Below, one piece after another: positions 28,452-35,409 of a DNA stretch of 35,409 nucleotides. The notes under the pieces were generated by a model. It searched no databases. It was not told the DNA's origin and was given only the letters and a program-made list of their open reading frames with translations. How positions within the stretch are numbered: the first letter of the stretch is position 1; each line of letters starts with the position of its first letter. The position numbers and the translations under genes were made by a program. This DNA is from a virus, in IMG/VR virus record IMGVR_UViG_3300034073_001278, positions 1-35,409 of that record, one strand, 5' to 3'.

Positions 28452-29396
28452 TCAGGTAAGCGCAAGGCTCATTTCGTTGTTGGCAGCAGTCGCCTGCGCC
28501 ATGTATGGAATGTTCAGCATCTGCACCCCGTCAGAGTCGGAGTACGTCGGGCCATCAATGTTGCACTGGCCCATGCTCAGGTTGATGATGTTCCCCGCCG
28601 TCTGGCCGTGCTGCCATGCAATGGTGCCAGTGGCTTGGCTGATCACCTGAGCGAAGTAATCCTTCTCTCCAGCACTACTGCCAATCACTGGTGCCTCAAT
28701 CACCACCTCACCAGACGGCGCCCGGTTGGTGATCGGATACTGCGCGCTGCAGCCGGCCAGCTGCCGGAGCGGGATCTCGTTACCCAGGTTCAGGTTGAAC
28801 GACTCCATACAAGCTGTGGTCAACCCCAGCACGTTCACGTTGGTGGTGTTCGCGCTGTTCACCACCACCGGTGCCACCTGATCAGCAAACGTCGGGGTCA
28901 GCTGCGCTTCAACGCCAGCAGCCACGTAGATCCCGAAGAATTCAAAACTGATCCGTGGGATCTCACCGACTGCCAGGTTGAACGTGGCGTTACCGCGGCA
29001 GCCGGCTAGCCGGTGGCGGTTGCCATCGTTGTTGAAGTCGAACGAGATCCCAGCGATGCTGGTCATCGCCGGGGCGTACGTCACCGACGTGTTGGCCACG
29101 ATCGTCTCGCCAAACCCGCAAGCGCGCAGCAGCTTCCCCCATGCCGGTGCTGTACCAGCAGTGCCAGAACCGGCCAGCTCAACGTCAAAGGTGACAGTGC
29201 CGACCCGTTGGCCGATGATCTTCGGACGGTTGCCAAAGTACGGGAGCACCAGCTCGCGATCCACCAGGCCAGGGTCCAGCGGCTGGCAATCCAAGCTGCT
29301 TACCAGGATTGCGTCAGTGCCGGCGATCGTCTCAAACGTGCCATAGGTCTGCTCTACAGCAGCGAGCAGTAGGCGCTTATGCGTCGATTTCGTCAT
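28452..29396 (-). CDS. Major tail tube protein
   Basis: 314 residues, beta-rich. Begins MTKSTHKRLLLAAVEQTYGT, continues ILVSSLDCQPLDPGLVDREL, VGTVTFDVELAGSGTAGTAP, WGKLLRACGFGETIVANTSV and SISFDFNNDGNRHRLAGCRG. The 'PAWGKLLRACGF' block is typical of phage tail tube proteins. Position between the tail terminator and the G gene agrees. Should polymerise into the non-contractile tube around the tape measure. Confidence 0.88.
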   Translation of the reverse strand: MTKSTHKRLLLAAVEQTYGTFETIAGTDAILVSSLDCQPLDPGLVDRELVLPYFGNRPKIIGQRVGTVTFDVELAGSGTAGTAPAWGKLLRACGFGETIVANTSVTYAPAMTSIAGISFDFNNDGNRHRLAGCRGNATFNLAVGEIPRISFEFFGIYVAAGVEAQLTPTFADQVAPVVVNSANTTNVNVLGLTTACMESFNLNLGNEIPLRQLAGCSAQYPITNRAPSGEVVIEAPVIGSSAGEKDYFAQVISQATGTIAWQHGQTAGNIINLSMGQCNIDGPTYSDSDGVQMLNIPYMAQATAANNEMSLALT

Positions 29397-29538
29397 TGCT
29401 CGAAGCAGGGACAGGTTCTGGCATCACGCACTCCGCAGGCTTGACGCACTGCTCAATCCATTTCCCGGTTGCTTCATCCAGCAGATAGCTGCCGCCATCC
29501 ATCGGACGAGGATCAGGTTCAGGTTTGGATCGTGCCAT
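29377..29538 (-). CDS. Small hypothetical protein (53 aa)
   Basis: ATG 29538; MARSKPEPDPRPMDGGSYLL, DEATGKWIEQCVKPAECVMP and an acidic tail. Overlaps the tail-tube start by 20 bases, as is common in phage structural operons. Small, Pro-rich, probably disordered at the ends. Function unknown; similar small genes occur next to tail-tube genes. Confidence 0.6.
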   Translation of the reverse strand: MARSKPEPDPRPMDGGSYLLDEATGKWIEQCVKPAECVMPEPVPASSNDEIDA

Positions 29539-29564
29539 TGGGGCTGTGATTCCACAACCTCAGC

Positions 29565-29993
29565 CTATGAACCCAGATCGGTAACACTCGTCCGATACCG
29601 CACCCGGTACGTGAGCACTTCCCACACGGCAGCCAGGTCGCCCTTCTCAAACTGCGGATCACGGCCCTGCGGCCAGATGTCCATCACCAGCCCATCAATG
29701 CTGCGATCAGCCATTAGCAAGCTGTGGACAGACTGCACCACCGGATCAGCGACCTGATCAGGGATTGTGCCGCGGGCATACACCGCCACCACCAGCGTCA
29801 TGGTGTGGTCAATCTTGCAGGTGCTGACAGGCTCCGCTGCGATCGACTCAGGGCCAGGTTCGATCACCACCGCTGGCGATTCGTTGCGGCTGAACGCTTC
29901 TTGTCTGGAGCGGTATACACGGCCTGTAGCCCCACTGGTGGCGGCCAGCGTGGTGGCGACTGCCGCGAGGATCTGTTCGCGTTTGGTGGTCAC
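29565..29993 (-). CDS. Tail terminator / minor tail protein U-like
   Basis: 142 residues. MTTKREQILAAVATTLAATS, then RVYRSRQEAFSRNESPAVVI, MTLVVAVYARGTIPDQVADP and a final TYRVRYRTSVTDL. The alpha/beta layout, with 'I..av...L......~~v~r.r...~~..~~pai.v' opening, matches lambda gpU-like tail terminators. It lies just before the tail tube gene in the usual order. It should cap the tail tube and join it to the head. Confidence 0.78.
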   Translation of the reverse strand: MTTKREQILAAVATTLAATSGATGRVYRSRQEAFSRNESPAVVIEPGPESIAAEPVSTCKIDHTMTLVVAVYARGTIPDQVADPVVQSVHSLLMADRSIDGLVMDIWPQGRDPQFEKGDLAAVWEVLTYRVRYRTSVTDLGS

Positions 29994-30292
29994 ACTTTCT
30001 CCAGCGAGATGACGCAGAGCAGGCCATCAGCCATACGCATCGGCTCATGGCGCACTTTGTACGCCACGCTGTTCACCGTGATGCTGTCGCCGTAGCGCAG
30101 GTGACCCAGCTCGGAGTAGAGCACCGTCAGCGCGTTCTCTACGCTGACCACGTTTTCATCCAGCACCAGCTCGGACTTTTCATCGAAGATCCCGGTAGTG
30201 CTGACGGCACCAGCCACCACCGGCACGCGACCCAACAGCTTGGACGTCGTGCCCCACATGCGCGTATGTAGCCGGGTCCAGGAGGTGGTCAT
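29990..30292 (-). CDS. Head-tail joining protein (FII-like)
   Basis: 100 residues. MTTSWTRLHTRMWGTTSKLL, GIFDEKSELVLDENVVSVEN, ALTVLYSELGHLRYGDSITV and a final YKVRHEPMRMADGLLCVISL. The beta-rich 'gif......~~v........~~~~~~~~~l~~Gd~i~i~g~~Y~V~~~~~d~~g~~~~~L' pattern is that of lambda FII-type (Phage_attach) head-tail connectors. It overlaps the tail terminator by four bases. A CCATACCCTGA motif immediately precedes its ATG. Confidence 0.78.
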   Translation of the reverse strand: MTTSWTRLHTRMWGTTSKLLGRVPVVAGAVSTTGIFDEKSELVLDENVVSVENALTVLYSELGHLRYGDSITVNSVAYKVRHEPMRMADGLLCVISLEKV

Positions 30293-30306
30293 GCTTCAGG
30301 GTATGG
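30293..30306 (-). promoter_or_regulatory. CCATACCCTGA start-proximal motif, copy 2
   Basis: Leftward CCATACCCTGAAGC ends directly at the ATG of the head-tail joining gene; the 11-base core and the spacing equal those at 11264-11277. It occupies the short gap after the metalloprotease stop. Confidence 0.3.
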
Positions 30307-30744
30307 CTACCAGATCGACTCCAGCGCCCGCCAGTCCTTGCCGGTGAAGTCGTAGATGCCGTTCATCTGAGGCTGCATCAGGCTGTTGGCGCCGAGCGGT
30401 GCATGACCCAGGCCGAGCACGTGGCCGAGTTCGTGGCGGAAGACGGTGGTGGAGAAGCTGCTGCCACCAGGCATGCGGATCTCCCAGCCTTGCGAATCCC
30501 ATACTGCACTACCGGAAGTGCCAGGTGCCAGCTCGCCATGATTGATGATCAGGTCAGCATCGCGTGGTTTGACCCGTTTGAACTTGATCCCGGTCAGCCG
30601 GTCATCTACCTCGGCAATGATGCCCTTCATGTAGTCGCGGTAGAGCGGCGTGTAGCTGCCCTTGGCGAAGCCATACGTCAGCACGTCGTTCTTGCCGAGG
30701 AACGACTTGGTGTGGTTGACCAGTTCGCGCTCAATCAGGCTCAC
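30307..30744 (-). CDS. Metzincin-type metalloprotease
   Basis: 145 residues from GTG 30744. HELGHVLGLGH (residues 104-114) is a complete HExxHxxGxxH zinc site, followed nine residues later by SLMQP, the Met-turn (Met123). The part before it (KGSYTPLYRDYMKGIIAEVD, DADLIINHGELAP) fits the beginning of a matrixin/M10-type catalytic domain. There is no signal peptide or pro-domain, so it acts inside the cell or in the virion. Lying within the head-tail gene block, it could cut a structural protein, act on host surface proteins on entry, or be a virion component. Its GTG overlaps the stop of the small basic gene before it. Such proteases are unusual in siphovirus structural operons. Confidence 0.82.
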   Translation of the reverse strand: MSLIERELVNHTKSFLGKNDVLTYGFAKGSYTPLYRDYMKGIIAEVDDRLTGIKFKRVKPRDADLIINHGELAPGTSGSAVWDSQGWEIRMPGGSSFSTTVFRHELGHVLGLGHAPLGANSLMQPQMNGIYDFTGKDWRALESIW

Positions 30745-30860
30745 GGTTTGGCTTTGCCCTTGGGCGGCTCGGGTTTGCCGGGTCGTTTGCCCATGCGTTC
30801 AGCAGCCTGCTGCTTCACCTTCGGGTGTTTCTTGGCTGCGCGGATATACGGGTTGGTCAT
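30741..30860 (-). CDS. Small basic protein (39 aa)
   Basis: ATG 30860; MTNPYIRAAKKHPKVKQQAA, then ERMGKRPGKPEPPKGKAKP. Strongly basic, Lys/Pro-rich and probably disordered. It is tightly coupled: its stop overlaps the metalloprotease GTG (GTGA) and its ATG overlaps the preceding gene by four bases. Could be a DNA- or RNA-binding peptide, or a partner of the protease; both are guesses. Confidence 0.5.
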   Translation of the reverse strand: MTNPYIRAAKKHPKVKQQAAERMGKRPGKPEPPKGKAKP

Positions 30861-31186
30861 GCGAGCATCTCCTCCAGGGTTGCATCATCAGGTGCCTGAG
30901 TAGCACCACCAGCGAAGATCCGGCTGGGAGAGTTCACCACCACAAGGTACTGATCCCATGCTTCAGGGGCGAGGCCTAAGGTATTGACGTGCCAGCCGGT
31001 CAGAGCAGTCGGTGGGGTGATGACTTCACCATCAGGGCCATACTCGCCGCCTTGGTAGATGACGCCGATTTCATCAATGGCGTGGGTGTGGCTGCTGGTG
31101 ATCAGGTTGCCGTCAGCATCAATCAACCCCTGCGCTGCAGCTAGGGTGCGGAACTGTTGGCGGGATGTGAAGCGGAAACAGTACAT
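30857..31186 (-). CDS. Hypothetical structural-region protein (109 aa)
   Basis: 109 residues. MYCFRFTSRQQFRTLAAAQG, then ITSSHTHAIDEIGVIYQGGE, LTGWHVNTLGLAPEAWDQYL and a final DDATLEEMLA. A mixed alpha/beta protein without known motif. Encoded between the fibre-like protein and the small basic gene. The 'GWHVN.....P.aW..y.v.v..P.r.FaG' segment resembles conserved small proteins found near phage fibres. Function unknown. Confidence 0.7.
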   Translation of the reverse strand: MYCFRFTSRQQFRTLAAAQGLIDADGNLITSSHTHAIDEIGVIYQGGEYGPDGEVITPPTALTGWHVNTLGLAPEAWDQYLVVVNSPSRIFAGGATQAPDDATLEEMLA

Positions 31187-31188
31187 GG

Positions 31189-32541
31189 CTATTGGGTTAT
31201 GGATTGCAGCGTGGAGTTGGGGAGGCGGGTTGGCCAGAAGGTGAGGCGGCGGATGGTACCAGATAGAAACTTTGTTGCATTAAATGCTTGATCTGCGCCA
31301 ATGTTCAGCGCTGTAGGGGTCGGCAGATTTACGACTGTATCTGTTCCCACTGTTCCACCATTCAGGCAAAAAGCAGCATTGTTTAGCGCAATGCCGTGAG
31401 CGGCTTTATGTCGGGTGTTGGTCCAACTGGCTACGGAGACGTTGATTGTATCGCTGCTTCCACTGGCATCCCTAATTCGCCCAGTAACGGAAATTTCGTT
31501 ATTGGTTCGGTAGGCCTCAACTATGTTTTGGATGAAAGCACCAGCGTTAAAGTTGTAAACTGTATTGAACCCACTAGCCCCTGTAGAAAGCCAGTCTGCA
31601 AAGACGCAGCCCTCATCCTGCCGATACCACGAACTGAAATTAGTCCCGCTTATCGACACCACATCAGCCGTGCGCGTCGCGGCGGTGCCGGTGGTGGGGA
31701 TGTAACTGGTGGGGAACGCGCCGGCTTCGAGCTGGGCGCCCCAGAGGTAGATGCCGGAGGTGCCATCGCCAGTGTAAGAAAAATTGCCTAACGCATCACT
31801 GAACCTGATAAAGATGTTACTTGCTGATGGAGCAGCGGAGGTAACAAATGTCATTCTCAGCCTATACCATCCATTTGCAAAGGTCTGAATAGACGCAGTT
31901 GCACCATCAGTGCTAGTTACAGTGCCGGTAGCAAGGTTAAAGTCTGCTTCTCTGCCACCAGTGAAGTTGCCGCCACCGACCCCAAAAAAGTCAAGTCGCG
32001 CTCTCCCGTTAGACTTGGCAAATATGCTGAAGGTGTAAGTCGTACTGCCTACCCATACAACTGAACCTGTACTAACTCTGTGCTCACCTGTGCTGGTATC
32101 TTCAGTAAGCAGATCGGCTGTTGTGGTTCCATTTGGAGCTGCAGTAGCGTTTGCAGTTGAGCCACTTCCAAAGGCGAGAATCCCAAGTGGCGTCCACGCA
32201 GCATTATCAAACTCCTCACTCCATGTGAGCAAATTCTGCCGCTGCTCCTCAGGCAACAACCCCAGGCACTCGCCCGTTAGCGGGTTGTGGTCGAAGGCCG
32301 GTACATCAATGCCGACGCTTTCCAGCACACCCTGGCTGTTTGTCACCATCTTGGTGCTGGCCCTGGTGAACGTGATCAGGTTCTGACCGCTGACAGAATC
32401 AACCAGCGACTTCGACTCAGCAAACCGCAGATCCAGCGATGGCACTGCACGCGCACGCCGCCACAGCTCATTCCTCACCCACGGGCCTGCCAACACACCG
32501 CCAGGCGCTACAGCAGCCCTGAACGCTGCAGAGCCACGCAT
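31189..32541 (-). CDS. Phage fibre/spike-like surface protein
   Basis: 450 residues. After SLDLRFAESKSLVDSVSGQN and ITFTRASTKMV comes RQNLLTWSEEFDNAAWTPLG, then repeated beta segments and WGAQLEAGAFPTSYIPTTGT, ending in a concanavalin-like part (AFCLNGGTVGTDTV ... GTIRRLTFWPTRL). The NLL.(Y/W)SE.FdnaaW and 'GAQLE.G...TSYIPT..T..tR.AD' motifs are hallmarks of phage head-fibre or tail-spike carbohydrate-binding domains. DNA at 31260-32240 is AT-richer than flanking genes. A surface-exposed sugar-binding role is likely; whether on head or tail is not clear from order. Confidence 0.8.
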   Translation of the reverse strand: MRGSAAFRAAVAPGGVLAGPWVRNELWRRARAVPSLDLRFAESKSLVDSVSGQNLITFTRASTKMVTNSQGVLESVGIDVPAFDHNPLTGECLGLLPEEQRQNLLTWSEEFDNAAWTPLGILAFGSGSTANATAAPNGTTTADLLTEDTSTGEHRVSTGSVVWVGSTTYTFSIFAKSNGRARLDFFGVGGGNFTGGREADFNLATGTVTSTDGATASIQTFANGWYRLRMTFVTSAAPSASNIFIRFSDALGNFSYTGDGTSGIYLWGAQLEAGAFPTSYIPTTGTAATRTADVVSISGTNFSSWYRQDEGCVFADWLSTGASGFNTVYNFNAGAFIQNIVEAYRTNNEISVTGRIRDASGSSDTINVSVASWTNTRHKAAHGIALNNAAFCLNGGTVGTDTVVNLPTPTALNIGADQAFNATKFLSGTIRRLTFWPTRLPNSTLQSITQ

Positions 32542-33128
32542 TACAAACCTGCCTCCAGCATCGCTACACGCACCTCAATCGTGCTTGCTGATGCCGGCGT
32601 ATACGCGCCGCGCGTTTCCAGCTCGGCATATAATGTCGTGCTAGCAGCTGCCAATTTGATCAGTCGGCCAGAATAGTCCGCCTGCGTAAACAAACTGCTA
32701 CCCATATCCTGCGGAGCAGGAATATCCACAAAACCCATATACGCTCCACGATCACCGCTCACCAAATCAAACGCCGCGTTATCTGCGATGGCAGTCGGAC
32801 TGGCAGAGTAAAAGTGCAGCCTGAACGCAGCCATGCCGCTGATCACTGCAGCATCGCTAAACACCAGCGATACACTCTGCACCAGCACGTAGCCACCGCT
32901 GGGACCGATACTTGGCAGCGTGATGATCGCACTGCCGCCGGTATCACCCACCACGTCACCAGCGGTATAGGCCGTCGTGTTGCTGGGGCGGGTGATCGTT
33001 ACTGCTGCGCGGTAAGCCTTCCCGTCAACCGTCAGGCTTCCGCCAGCGTTATCCACGGGCAACGGGTCAGTCGGACTCACAGTCCGGCCTTGGCCGTCCG
33101 CTCCTACAAATCCGATCGCCGCGCCCAT
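32541..33128 (-). CDS. Virion structural protein (195 aa)
   Basis: 195 residues, beta-rich. MGAAIGFVGADGQGRTVSPT, YRAAVTITRPSNTTAYTAGD, VLVQSVSLVFSDAAVISGMA, FRLHFYSASPTAIADNAAFD and a C-terminal YAELETRGAYTPASASTIEV. The 'vtitRpsnttaYtagDvvg' section recurs in phage structural proteins next to capsid or fibre genes. It follows the DUF2190 gene after a terminator-like hairpin, and overlaps the fibre-like gene. Probably a capsid-surface or fibre-anchor protein. Confidence 0.7.
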   Translation of the reverse strand: MGAAIGFVGADGQGRTVSPTDPLPVDNAGGSLTVDGKAYRAAVTITRPSNTTAYTAGDVVGDTGGSAIITLPSIGPSGGYVLVQSVSLVFSDAAVISGMAAFRLHFYSASPTAIADNAAFDLVSGDRGAYMGFVDIPAPQDMGSSLFTQADYSGRLIKLAAASTTLYAELETRGAYTPASASTIEVRVAMLEAGL

Positions 33129-33149
33129 GGTCGTCTCAATGCAATAGTT

Positions 33150-33172
33150 GAAAGCCCCGGTTGCCCGGGGCC
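33150..33172 (-). terminator. Rho-independent terminator-like hairpin
   Basis: GCCCCGG-GCAA-CCGGGGC is a perfect 7-bp stem (33171-33154) followed leftward by TTT. It lies between the DUF2190 gene and the next structural gene, so it could attenuate late transcription after the capsid genes, leaving more capsid than tail message. Confidence 0.7.
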
Positions 33173-33183
33173 AGGGTTGTTGA

Positions 33184-33555
33184 TCAGGTCACAGCAGTAG
33201 CCGTCTGGTTAGAAGCCGATGGCATCAGCTTCACCAGCAGATTCCCAGCCACAGCGCCAGACGTTGCCAGATTGATCCCGACCAGCACATTCGCAGTGGT
33301 CGAAGCCGTGGTAACGGTCTTCACGCCGTTGCCCGAGAGCACGCAGTAGACCGGCAGGCCTACCGACGCGAACTCTTCAGTGCCAGACTTGGGAATCTCA
33401 AACACACCAGTGGTCTTCAGCTCAACCTGAGCACCACTGGCCGCATCCGCCACCGCAATGCCACGGATGCGGCCCACCTGCACAAAGTCACCAGAGGCAA
33501 CAGCTTCAGGCGCTGTCACCGTGATCGTGTCGCCGTCTTGGATGTAGTTCTTCAT
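33184..33555 (-). CDS. DUF2190 protein (capsid-associated)
   Basis: 123 residues. MKNYIQDGDTITVTAPEAVA, SGDFVQVGRIRGIAVADAAS, GAQVELKTTGVFEIPK and VLVGINLATSGAVAGNLLVK. This is the DUF2190 pattern, found directly after major capsid genes and often part of or bound to the capsid. GGAGAT lies before ATG 33555, a good Shine-Dalgarno site and stronger than most here, fitting high expression. A terminator-like hairpin follows the gene. Confidence 0.88.
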   Translation of the reverse strand: MKNYIQDGDTITVTAPEAVASGDFVQVGRIRGIAVADAASGAQVELKTTGVFEIPKSGTEEFASVGLPVYCVLSGNGVKTVTTASTTANVLVGINLATSGAVAGNLLVKLMPSASNQTATAVT

Positions 33556-33579
33556 TGGAATGATCTCCGGAGATAAGGA

Positions 33580-35409
33580 TCAGGAAGCCGCAGCAGCGCG
33601 GAAGAAGCCGCGATAGTCCTTGACCGCTGCACCGAAGTCGAAGCGGGCCAGGAGCTCAACCCCGTCAGGGTCGCGCTTCTCAGTGGTCGTCACCGTGGGG
33701 CCTTCCTCGCCGGCCAGATAGCCGTAGACGATCCCCTCAACCGAACCAGGCGATGCAGCCAGATACCAGGTAGTAGCCGACCCATCAAGCCGTGGCTCAA
33801 CAATCAGCTCAATACCAGCGGTCTGCACACTCACAGGGCCGGCATCACCAGTCCGAGCAGCAGGTGCAAATCCTGTCGGGAACAGGAACTGCTGCGCGGT
33901 AGCCTCCAGATCGGTAGGCACCATCATGTAGCTCGGGGTCAGGTTGATGGTGTTCCCCGCCAGATCGGTCTGCTTACGCATCAGCTTGCGAGCAGCATTG
34001 AAGCCGGTCGTGGTGATGCTCTGCGCCGAGCTGTTGTTATGCGCTGCATTGAACAGCGACAGGTTGTCCACGCTGGTGGCAGCGTTGCCGGTGATCAGCG
34101 CCCAGATGATGTTGCTCTCCAGCCGGCGGAAACCGCGACCGAGCATCTCAGGCACGCGCTCCATCGCAGACAGGTCATCGTTGATGATGGCCTGCCGGGT
34201 CAGGGTCACCTTGCGGGCGTAAGTTGCCAGCTTCCAGGTGTGCTGACCTTCCACCAGGGTTCCAGCCTTGTACTCTCCACCCTCCAGCAGTGCCTCAGGG
34301 GTGAGCGAGCCAGCGATAATCAAGTCGTTTGCAGACTTAAAATCTGGCAGGTTCCGCTGACGTGCGATCGGCCGCCAGGTGTGCGGCTCCTCCATGTAGG
34401 CCGCATCCAGCGTCTTGCCGGCCAAATTACTGAATAGCAAGGGAAAATCACTGGTGGAGTGGAAACCACGGGTCACCAGTTCGCTCTTGCTCATCCCACG
34501 GGTGTTGACGCCGCGGGAATCCAGATACTGACGGGTCAGCTCCAGCAGGGTGTAGCTGCGGAATTCGCGGCCCAGCTCGGCGTCTTCACCCTTGAGAACA
34601 CCAGGCCGGATGCGGGCCTCGAGACCCAGGCCGATGCCACGGAGCAGAGTGTCACCAGCGTCGCGGGTCACCTCAACACGGGCGGGATGACCGATCACGG
34701 CGTCACCTTCAAGGCGAGACTTCATGATGCGCAGCGCATCGCGGCTGCACTCCATAACGGTCTTGCCCGAGCGGATCAGCTCGTCGGTCTGCTCAACAGT
34801 CAGGCCAGCGTCTTGGCCGAGACGGAGCAGGTCGCGCTCACGGCGGAGCTCGGCAGCAGTGCGTTGCAGTTCGGTATCTGCAGCGGCCACGGGGGCGGGG
34901 GATGGATCGGCGCTGCGTTGCGCGTCGATAGGCGCCGGGTCACCCCCGGCCTTGGTGAGGTCTTCGGTCATGGGGTGATCAGCGGGATTGATCGTTTGCA
35001 GTTGGTCGCCGCGCATAACGGCATGCGTGTCCTGCCCGATCGGCACCAGGGAAACCAGGTTCGGCTCCCAATCGGTGGCGACGAGCATGCTGGTGGCGCG
35101 ATCCTCGCGATGCCGGTAAATCCGAGCATCAACAGAAAATCGAGCTGAACCAGTACGCAGCCGCGGTAGAGCAATGTCCATCGCGGCGGCTGGGCCGTCC
35201 ACCACCACCTCTCCAATCAGTTCGGTGACGCCTTGCTCATTCCGCTGCAGGGAGAGATTGGTGACCGCGCCCCAGATCGTGTCTGAACTGCGCTTGTGGT
35301 CGTAATCCATCGGCAGCGGCCGCTTAGGCCACCGGATTGCTTCGTTGGTGTGGAGCAGCTGGAAGCCATCACCAACGTCGGCGTCAGTGCTGATAACGAT
35401 CGTCGCGGT
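33580..35409 (-). CDS. Prohead protease-scaffold-major capsid fusion, 5' end cut by window edge
   Basis: The frame is open to the right edge, so the true start lies beyond it (ATG 35310 is internal). N-terminal part: NEAIRWPKRPLPMDYDHKRS, with the His of a prohead-protease domain, then a beta section and TGSARFSVDARI with the likely catalytic Ser. The middle (residues ~145-210 from 35310) is a Gln/Arg-rich helix (ELQRTAAELRRERDLLRLGQ), the scaffold-like delta region. From ~240 on is a HK97-fold capsid protein: LELTRQYLDSRGVNTRGMSK, TWRPIARQRNLPDFKSANDL, KVTLTRQAIINDDLSAMERV and MMVPTDLEATAQQFL. Protease, scaffold and shell protein are usually separate genes; here they form one polyprotein, which must be cut during head maturation. 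Confidence 0.88.
   Translation of the reverse strand, partial: TATIVISTDADVGDGFQLLHTNEAIRWPKRPLPMDYDHKRSSDTIWGAVTNLSLQRNEQGVTELIGEVVVDGPAAAMDIALPRLRTGSARFSVDARIYRHREDRATSMLVATDWEPNLVSLVPIGQDTHAVMRGDQLQTINPADHPMTEDLTKAGGDPAPIDAQRSADPSPAPVAAADTELQRTAAELRRERDLLRLGQDAGLTVEQTDELIRSGKTVMECSRDALRIMKSRLEGDAVIGHPARVEVTRDAGDTLLRGIGLGLEARIRPGVLKGEDAELGREFRSYTLLELTRQYLDSRGVNTRGMSKSELVTRGFHSTSDFPLLFSNLAGKTLDAAYMEEPHTWRPIARQRNLPDFKSANDLIIAGSLTPEALLEGGEYKAGTLVEGQHTWKLATYARKVTLTRQAIINDDLSAMERVPEMLGRGFRRLESNIIWALITGNAATSVDNLSLFNAAHNNSSAQSITTTGFNAARKLMRKQTDLAGNTINLTPSYMMVPTDLEATAQQFLFPTGFAPAARTGDAGPVSVQTAGIELIVEPRLDGSATTWYLAASPGSVEGIVYGYLAGEEGPTVTTTEKRDPDGVELLARFDFGAAVKDYRGFFRAAAAS

Noticed and set aside
34459-35148. 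229-codon rightward frame opposite the capsid gene
   Set aside because: Antisense to a recognisable protease-capsid protein; length is due to high GC.

Overview
The window looks like most of the genome of a temperate, long-tailed (siphovirus-type) phage, or the matching prophage. The host is probably a GC-rich picocyanobacterium (Synechococcus/Cyanobium-like). Phage nature is clear: tyrosine integrase, capsid protein with an upstream prohead-protease domain, tail tube, tape measure, tip protein, endolysin, and dozens of small genes overlapping by 1-4 bases (ATGA, GTGA, TGATG). The host call is an inference from high GC, many starts without Shine-Dalgarno sequences, and several small families (SxERLP/WLPxxALP proteins, 'MTDQHRATPEQW' proteins) that I associate with picocyanobacteria and their phages. 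Both ends are cut inside genes: a nuclease-like gene at the left edge and the protease-capsid gene at the right edge. Terminase and portal genes presumably lie beyond the right edge.

Left arm (3-11056, rightward): DNA metabolism and early functions. In order: PD-(D/E)XK-like protein, DUF3102-like protein, SF2 helicase with zinc ribbon, putative DNA-binding protein, VRR-NUC nuclease, Cro/repressor-like protein, RecT-like annealing protein, SSB, a second SNF2-like helicase, a DNA methyltransferase, then a string of small accessory genes. No DNA polymerase or primase is visible here. Centre (11057-16276): integrase (+) converging on a leftward early operon (excisionase-like HTH, second HTH protein, dCTP deaminase, small membrane proteins, Gp157-like protein), which diverges from a phage-encoded sigma-70 factor (+). 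Four copies of a 30-bp element (GGTGCnnAACCGGAACCTAnnCGGTAGnRT) lie in front of the repressor-like gene, the RecT-like gene, a membrane-protein gene and the leftward operon, with a degenerate half copy at ssb. This looks like a phage-specific promoter/operator regulon.

Region 16988-17431 is non-coding and repeat-rich: spaced GGCACAC repeats, two roughly 50-bp direct repeats and an inverted repeat resembling DnaA boxes. It is a candidate origin or control region. From 16987 to the right edge almost everything is leftward. Transcription order runs from the right: protease-scaffold-capsid fusion, DUF2190 protein, two surface/fibre proteins, a small metzincin-like metalloprotease, head-tail joining and tail terminator, tail tube, G/GT chaperones with a textbook -1 frameshift site (GGGAAAC), tape measure, tip proteins, LamG-type fibre, four tiny membrane proteins (holin/spanin candidates) and a two-domain endolysin (GH24 muramidase plus C39-like peptidase).

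The most noteworthy points are the sigma factor with its repeated 30-bp element, the frameshift signal, the two-domain endolysin, the metalloprotease in the structural operon, the origin-like repeat region, and AT-richer segments concentrated in candidate host-recognition domains. All family assignments come from reading motifs; no database search was run.
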